A stretch of 64,000 bases of DNA from contig JAVTVJ010000347.1 of the NCBI GenBank assembly GCA_034509425.1, forward strand, positions 558,001 to 622,000, in the 5' to 3' direction. Both the position numbers and the translations under genes were made by a program. The first letter of the stretch is position 1. Every line of letters begins with the position of its first letter. This DNA comes from Eopsaltria australis. Its lineage: Eukaryota > Chordata > Aves > Passeriformes > Petroicidae. Positions 59,128 through 64,000 of the stretch are shown here, piece after piece. The notes beneath the pieces are model-generated. The model saw only the letters and a program-made list of their open reading frames with translations, did no database searches and was not told where the DNA came from.

Positions 59128-62100
59128 GTAAGTTTCAAAATTGTGTTATTATGAGCAAATAATCATGGTGTTGTCATTCTCTGCTTGTCATAAAAAACAT
59201 GCAATGGCAAATACAGGAGCAAACTAACATTTTCAGTTTGGAAATGCAAGGCTATGGCACATGTAAGTTCTTAGCTCAGTGACATATTTGCAGTGTGGAA
59301 ATTCTGCCTGAAAGGTGTGAACTGGTTTTTTCTGTTACCCTTGCCATTGATTTAAGCTTCTGAACATTTTTATAGGTTCTTGGATTCTGATGGTTGTTAA
59401 GAGATTATATTGTTCAGTTTAATAACTTGTGTGTCTCATTATTTATCTCTCCCATCTTTTTTTGAGGTGTTTCCCTATGAAAATGTTTATCAGTGAACTA
59501 CTTCTTGACATCCAGTAGTCAGGCTGTATTTCATCCATTTTGATAGACAAAGGGAGTTCTGATGTCACTTTGTAGTGTTAAAGGTAGAAGTAGTATGTAT
59601 TTATATTGTCAAGGACAAATACAGAATACTCAGTGTTTCTCTAAAAGGGCCTTGATATTAATTCCTAAGTCATCAGTATTGTCACACTGTTAAAACCATC
59701 TTAGGGCCTACCTTTCCTTGCATGACAGGAATAATCTTTTCAGGGACCATTCTTTCCCACTTTCAGTGACTGCAGGGGTGTTGTGGTGGCTTGTGCCTCA
59801 TTTGCTTGGATGACAGAACCTTGAAGAAAGAGAATGCCAAGGATCTCAATATGGACCTTAAAATCCTCTGTATTTCTTGATGAATCTCTTTAACATCCTA
59901 GCTAAGGTTACCATCTTCTAGAGTGCCTAAGGGAAGACCTGATACCAAAATTACTTGGGCTTACATCCCACTGCAGGCTTCTCTGTTCTGAAGAGAATCC
60001 TTGTTTGGATGGAGCTTAGCAACATGTGTGTTTGACCATCTTGGTGTGTGCAATTTTGCATAATTGCATGTCACTGCATGCCAAATTAGCCATCTGAGTA
60101 TGAAAGTAACTACAAACCTAGGCATCATTTGTACACTGATGCTGGAGTGTTCCTCATGGTATGGTCCTCTCCCTCTCCCTCTCCCTCTCCCTCTCCCTCT
60201 CCCTCTCCCTCTCCCTCTCCCTCTCCCTCTCCCTCTCCCTCTCCCTCTCCCTCTCCCTCTCTCCTCTCCCTCCTCTCCTCTCCTCTCCTCTCCTCTCCTC
60301 TCCTCTCCCTCCATTCCTTCTTACAGTTCCTTAATAAAATATAAAATCAATTAAAACTGACATAGCATTTGTTGGAGACTGAAATTGGTTTGGGATTTTA
60401 AAAATTCTGGGCTACTCTGTCATTCAGCACATTCAGAATGTACACCATATACACTTACCCCTATCCACACAGCAGCTCTTCCTTTCCTGACTACCACAGA
60501 CACAATCACTACGTTACAACTGTCAGAAAGCCCTTTTTGTATAAAGAGAATACACTGGTTAATTTTTTTTCATTAACTTAGAGGACTTTTCCAGCCCCAT
60601 AAAGATCTCTGGAAAGAACAGATTTCCTTGGCAACCAGTTACTGGAGTTGTCCAGATCAAATCTGCATGAAACACTGTCTGAACTGGAAGTTCAAATTTC
60701 ACTACTCTTAGTTAACACTGATATTTGTTCTCTCACCTGCGCCTCCTAACTGTTTTTATTGTCTGTTACGGGAACTTTTTTCTCCATTTCTTTCTGAGCA
60801 AAGTTGAACAAAATGCCAGAGGGAAGGCTATATAATCAACTCCAATAAAGCCTTGTGGGATTTCAAAGTGTACATGTTTATTTAACTCACCTAGCATGTT
60901 TTCTTCAAATTTTATTTGGATAAATAGCATCTGGTTCGTGATACATTTGAAAATAATTTATTCCTCTTTCCTGTCAACTGACTTAATGTATTTTTTTGTC
61001 ACCTGATAAATTAGACAGAAGATTGATGCATGGAATATTTGAATATCTTATACGGCTTTAGGGAATTTAAATCAGAAAAGATAGTGGGATTTTCCTTGTA
61101 TTAGTCACACTGAATATGTTTGTTCCAGAAAACACAGATGGAAAGCTTGTGGATGGTCTATTAATAGCTTGGGAAAATTTTTCAGTAAGAACTTCTTCTT
61201 CGGTAATGACTATCCCAGTTGCATTGCCAACACCAGCAATTTTTTAATTTACCTGACATATAATGTCAGCTCTGGAAAATAGTACACTAATGCTACATTT
61301 TATGGCCTTGAATTGTTCTACATGTTTGTTCAGAACATTCTCTTCTCTTCTAATTTTATAGAGTTTTCAGATTATGTTCTCTAGCTTTTCCTATATTGCA
61401 TCTGAAAGTTTCCTTCTTGCACTGTGCTGATTTCATTTAGCAGTCTTCGTGTAATTTTTAAAGTAAATAAGTGAAATATGGCCTAGTAATGAAAGTACAA
61501 GAAAGGAAACTGGAAAAAATGGATTTTATTTCTCCTTTTCCAGCAGATGTATGCTTGACCTTTAATTATATTAAATGTATTTTCTGATTTGCCTTCTCTT
61601 GTGTGTTTGCAGGCCAATGTGGATAAATACACATAGCTGATTTAATTTAAAAAAAAACAAAGCAGCTATTCTGTACATATAGTATTTCTGCTTTGTATAA
61701 GACAAAATGAATGAGGGACATTTTTGATGAGCATTTGCCACTTCTGTAATCCAAGGACTGATGTGGGTTTCACTAGAAATGATCTAGTGAGGTGGTAGAG
61801 TGTAGGCTCTCAGTTTGTTGCAGGATTTGAAGCACAGGGCTACACCGAGGTGGCAACGTGAAAAGAACCAGAAATCCCCCAGTCCCATTTCTTGTCCCTT
61901 CCCACAATACCTCCCCAAACTTCTGCTCACTTTCCTCTGTTGATTAATGTGTTAGCCACGAGAAAAGGTAGTCTTCAAGGAATGCAAAAAAGATCACAAA
62001 ATGAAGAGAGCTGTACTTCAGAAATGAGGAAGTCAATAGATAACATCAAATTTGGTTTCAAGCAGCTAAACCAAGCTAAACCTTACCTTACCTTACATGA

Positions 62101-64000
62101 AATGAAAATTAATAAAACCTTATTTTGCTATATGAATAAAAAGAGAAAAAGGGAGGAAGCAGGCCTGATGTGAAAGTGAATTAAGACAGCATTAATATAA
62201 TCAAGATTAGGTTTCAAAACCAGATTATTATTTTCTTAGTCTTCTTGTAACAAAGCTGGTGCTTAACACAGTCCATAAGCAAATGGTTAATGGGAATACA
62301 CAGTCTCTTACGTTATGAGTGTAAGCAGTTCTCAGAAACTTCAAGCCAGCTGAAGAGGAATTGGTAATTCTATTCCAAAATTTTAAAAGAAATGAATTGA
62401 GGTATAGGAAACCTTTGTTTACCGAACAATGTATTACATGAGCTTAACTGCATCATCTTTGATAAAAAGACTAATTTTCTATGTAAGAAGAATCTTCACA
62501 GTTCAGGATGTTATTCAGGAAATTATTCAATGTATTATATCAGTTAATTTAGAGAAATTAAAGTTTAATAGATTTTGCATGTGCAGTTGACTGAGAAGGA
62601 AAAGTCTTAGCCTGAGGAACATTGGCAACAAAGATAGTCAAGTTTTAGTCTTGTGTTTGACACAGTTTATTTATATTTATAGGCCTGTGTTTATGGCCTA
62701 AAGAATAGGTTGCTATATTTATTGATGAAAAAAACCAGAATACCAGAAAATGAAATTCTGAAAACCATGGCTACATAGAATTACTTCTTGTTTTAGGTAG
62801 TCTGAATTTTCTCTTCTATTGTGCAGAAACAAAGACAATATTTTAGTTTTAGCAAACAAAGTTTTTTGCAAAGCTGAGTTGTAACCTGTGTAAAAATTCT
62901 TTCTGTTTTTGATTACATGTAACTTTTGAAAGAAGTCTGAGATAATGTCATGGGAGTGAATTGTTCCAAGCATTTAGTACTAAATGGAAGGTGATTTTTT
63001 AAATTTATACAAAAGCAAAGATTAAATAACAACAACAGTGAATTTTGAAAATATTGTCAGTTGGAATAATTAATAAAATTTAATCTTTGACAAGTTAGAT
63101 TTCCAGGCCTTATTTAATTGTTTGACTCTCTGTATCATTATGCTTTTATTTTATGCTGCTTCTTAAGCACACTCTTACAGCAGATTGTATTTCACAGTAT
63201 TTATGTAAGTCCAAGTAAAACAATAATAATACATTGTTTTTATTGATGCATGCAGTTCTAGAGTAAAACTGAAGTAAGATGAAGTGGTGAAAAAGACAAA
63301 TGTTAACAGCAGATGTGGAAAATATGATTAGTGGGAATTCCTTCTTGGAAAGTATGATTTCAAAGAAGGATTTATTTTCTAATGTATGTTTGACACTAGC
63401 TTTAAACAGAAAATAAGGAAGTCAGCCCTTTGATGATTTAATAGTCTTTAGCTCTTATTTTATGTAGGGAACATACAGCTAAATGTGGCTTTATGAACAT
63501 GATTCCATTTGAGGAGTCCAAGGGATTGTTTTGGCTTTGTACGTGTGCTGAAGTGTCATGATCAGAAATGGCAGAAGCTATTTGGTTCTTGAATGAATGG
63601 TTCAATTTTGAGGGCTTTACAGAAGATGCAAAGATGTGGCCCCAAAACTTAGCTGCTCCTGATAAATGTCCATGAAATTTGCACAATGAGTCAAGTCATG
63701 GCAACCTTTGAGGGACACATGGTCAGAAAGGAGAAAGAGAAACAAATACTTTTGCTGGTTTTGGAAACGCTGAACAGAAACCAAGAAACTTTTGTGTCAC
63801 TTTCAGTTATAACTAAGGACACATTACAGACTGGATCTTGAGTTGCAGAATTTTTTCTCTCAGGAGTATTCCATGACAGCACTGTTCTTTTCTCCTGTAT
63901 GTTTTTTTTTTTTCCCCATTCTGCAGTAGCCCTCCATTAGACCATAGAAGGTCTAAATAATCCACTGTATTGTATCAAAACTATAGCCTGTATAGCAGTA
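59128..64000 (+). other. COL21A1: COL21A1 intron after coding exon 18, runs off the window
   Basis: At least 4873 nt after donor gtaagt. Contains the pyrimidine satellite at 60165-60308. No further exon recognised. Confidence 0.85.
60165..60308. repeat. (CCCTCT)n hexamer followed by (TCCTC)n pentamer microsatellite
   Basis: About 16 hexamer units up to about 60260, a short mixed junction, then about 7 pentamer units. The Leu-Pro and Arg-Gly open frames over this tract are repeat artefacts. Confidence 0.93.

Noticed and set aside
60064..60354. Leu-Pro and Ser-Pro repeat proteins on +, Arg-Gly repeat protein on -
   Set aside because: All are translations of the pyrimidine microsatellite; no start context or flanking exon.
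59128..64000. Search for the next collagen exon
   Set aside because: No Gly-X-Y triplet run flanked by AG and GT found; the next exon must lie beyond the window.
1..64000. CRISPR arrays, operons, prophage or bacterial-type systems
   Set aside because: No evidence; the sequence is intron-rich avian-type nuclear DNA.

Overview
This is vertebrate nuclear DNA, almost certainly from a bird. It is AT-rich and intron-dominated. It carries CR1-type LINE tails in the form typical of birds, and two copies of an LTR-like repeat that I associate with avian genomes. There are no bacterial-style operons. The species cannot be told from the sequence.

The only gene I can support is the 5' two-thirds of COL21A1 (collagen alpha-1(XXI) chain) on the + strand. 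Eighteen coding exons lie between 12028 and 59127. They join without a frame break into 637 codons: signal peptide (1-22), von Willebrand factor A domain (about 37-205), thrombospondin N-terminal-like / laminin-G-like domain (about 215-416), a Cys-containing linker (about 417-448) and the start of the triple helix (Gly449 onward). The window ends inside an intron, so the remaining helix, the C-terminal part and the stop codon lie beyond 64000.

Layout: 1-11995 is upstream flank or 5' intron with CR1 and LTR remnants. 11996-14558 holds the start-codon exon and the VWA exon. 18897-21958 holds the four TSPN exons. 24283-25832 holds a 9-nt micro-exon and the linker exon. 27921-43905 holds eight short collagen exons (54 or 63 nt, all phase 0). 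43906-58690 is a 14.8-kb intron. 58691-59127 holds two more collagen exons. 59128-64000 is intron with a pyrimidine microsatellite.

No new multi-gene system is visible. The items most worth a second look are: the 9-nt micro-exon; a GC-AG intron whose donor lies about 48 bp from an LTR insertion; a Gly-to-Ala break in the Gly-X-Y repeat, in an exon with a weak donor; a perfect 15-bp hairpin with a duplicated arm just before a TSPN exon; and a 91-nt intron with a poor polypyrimidine tract.
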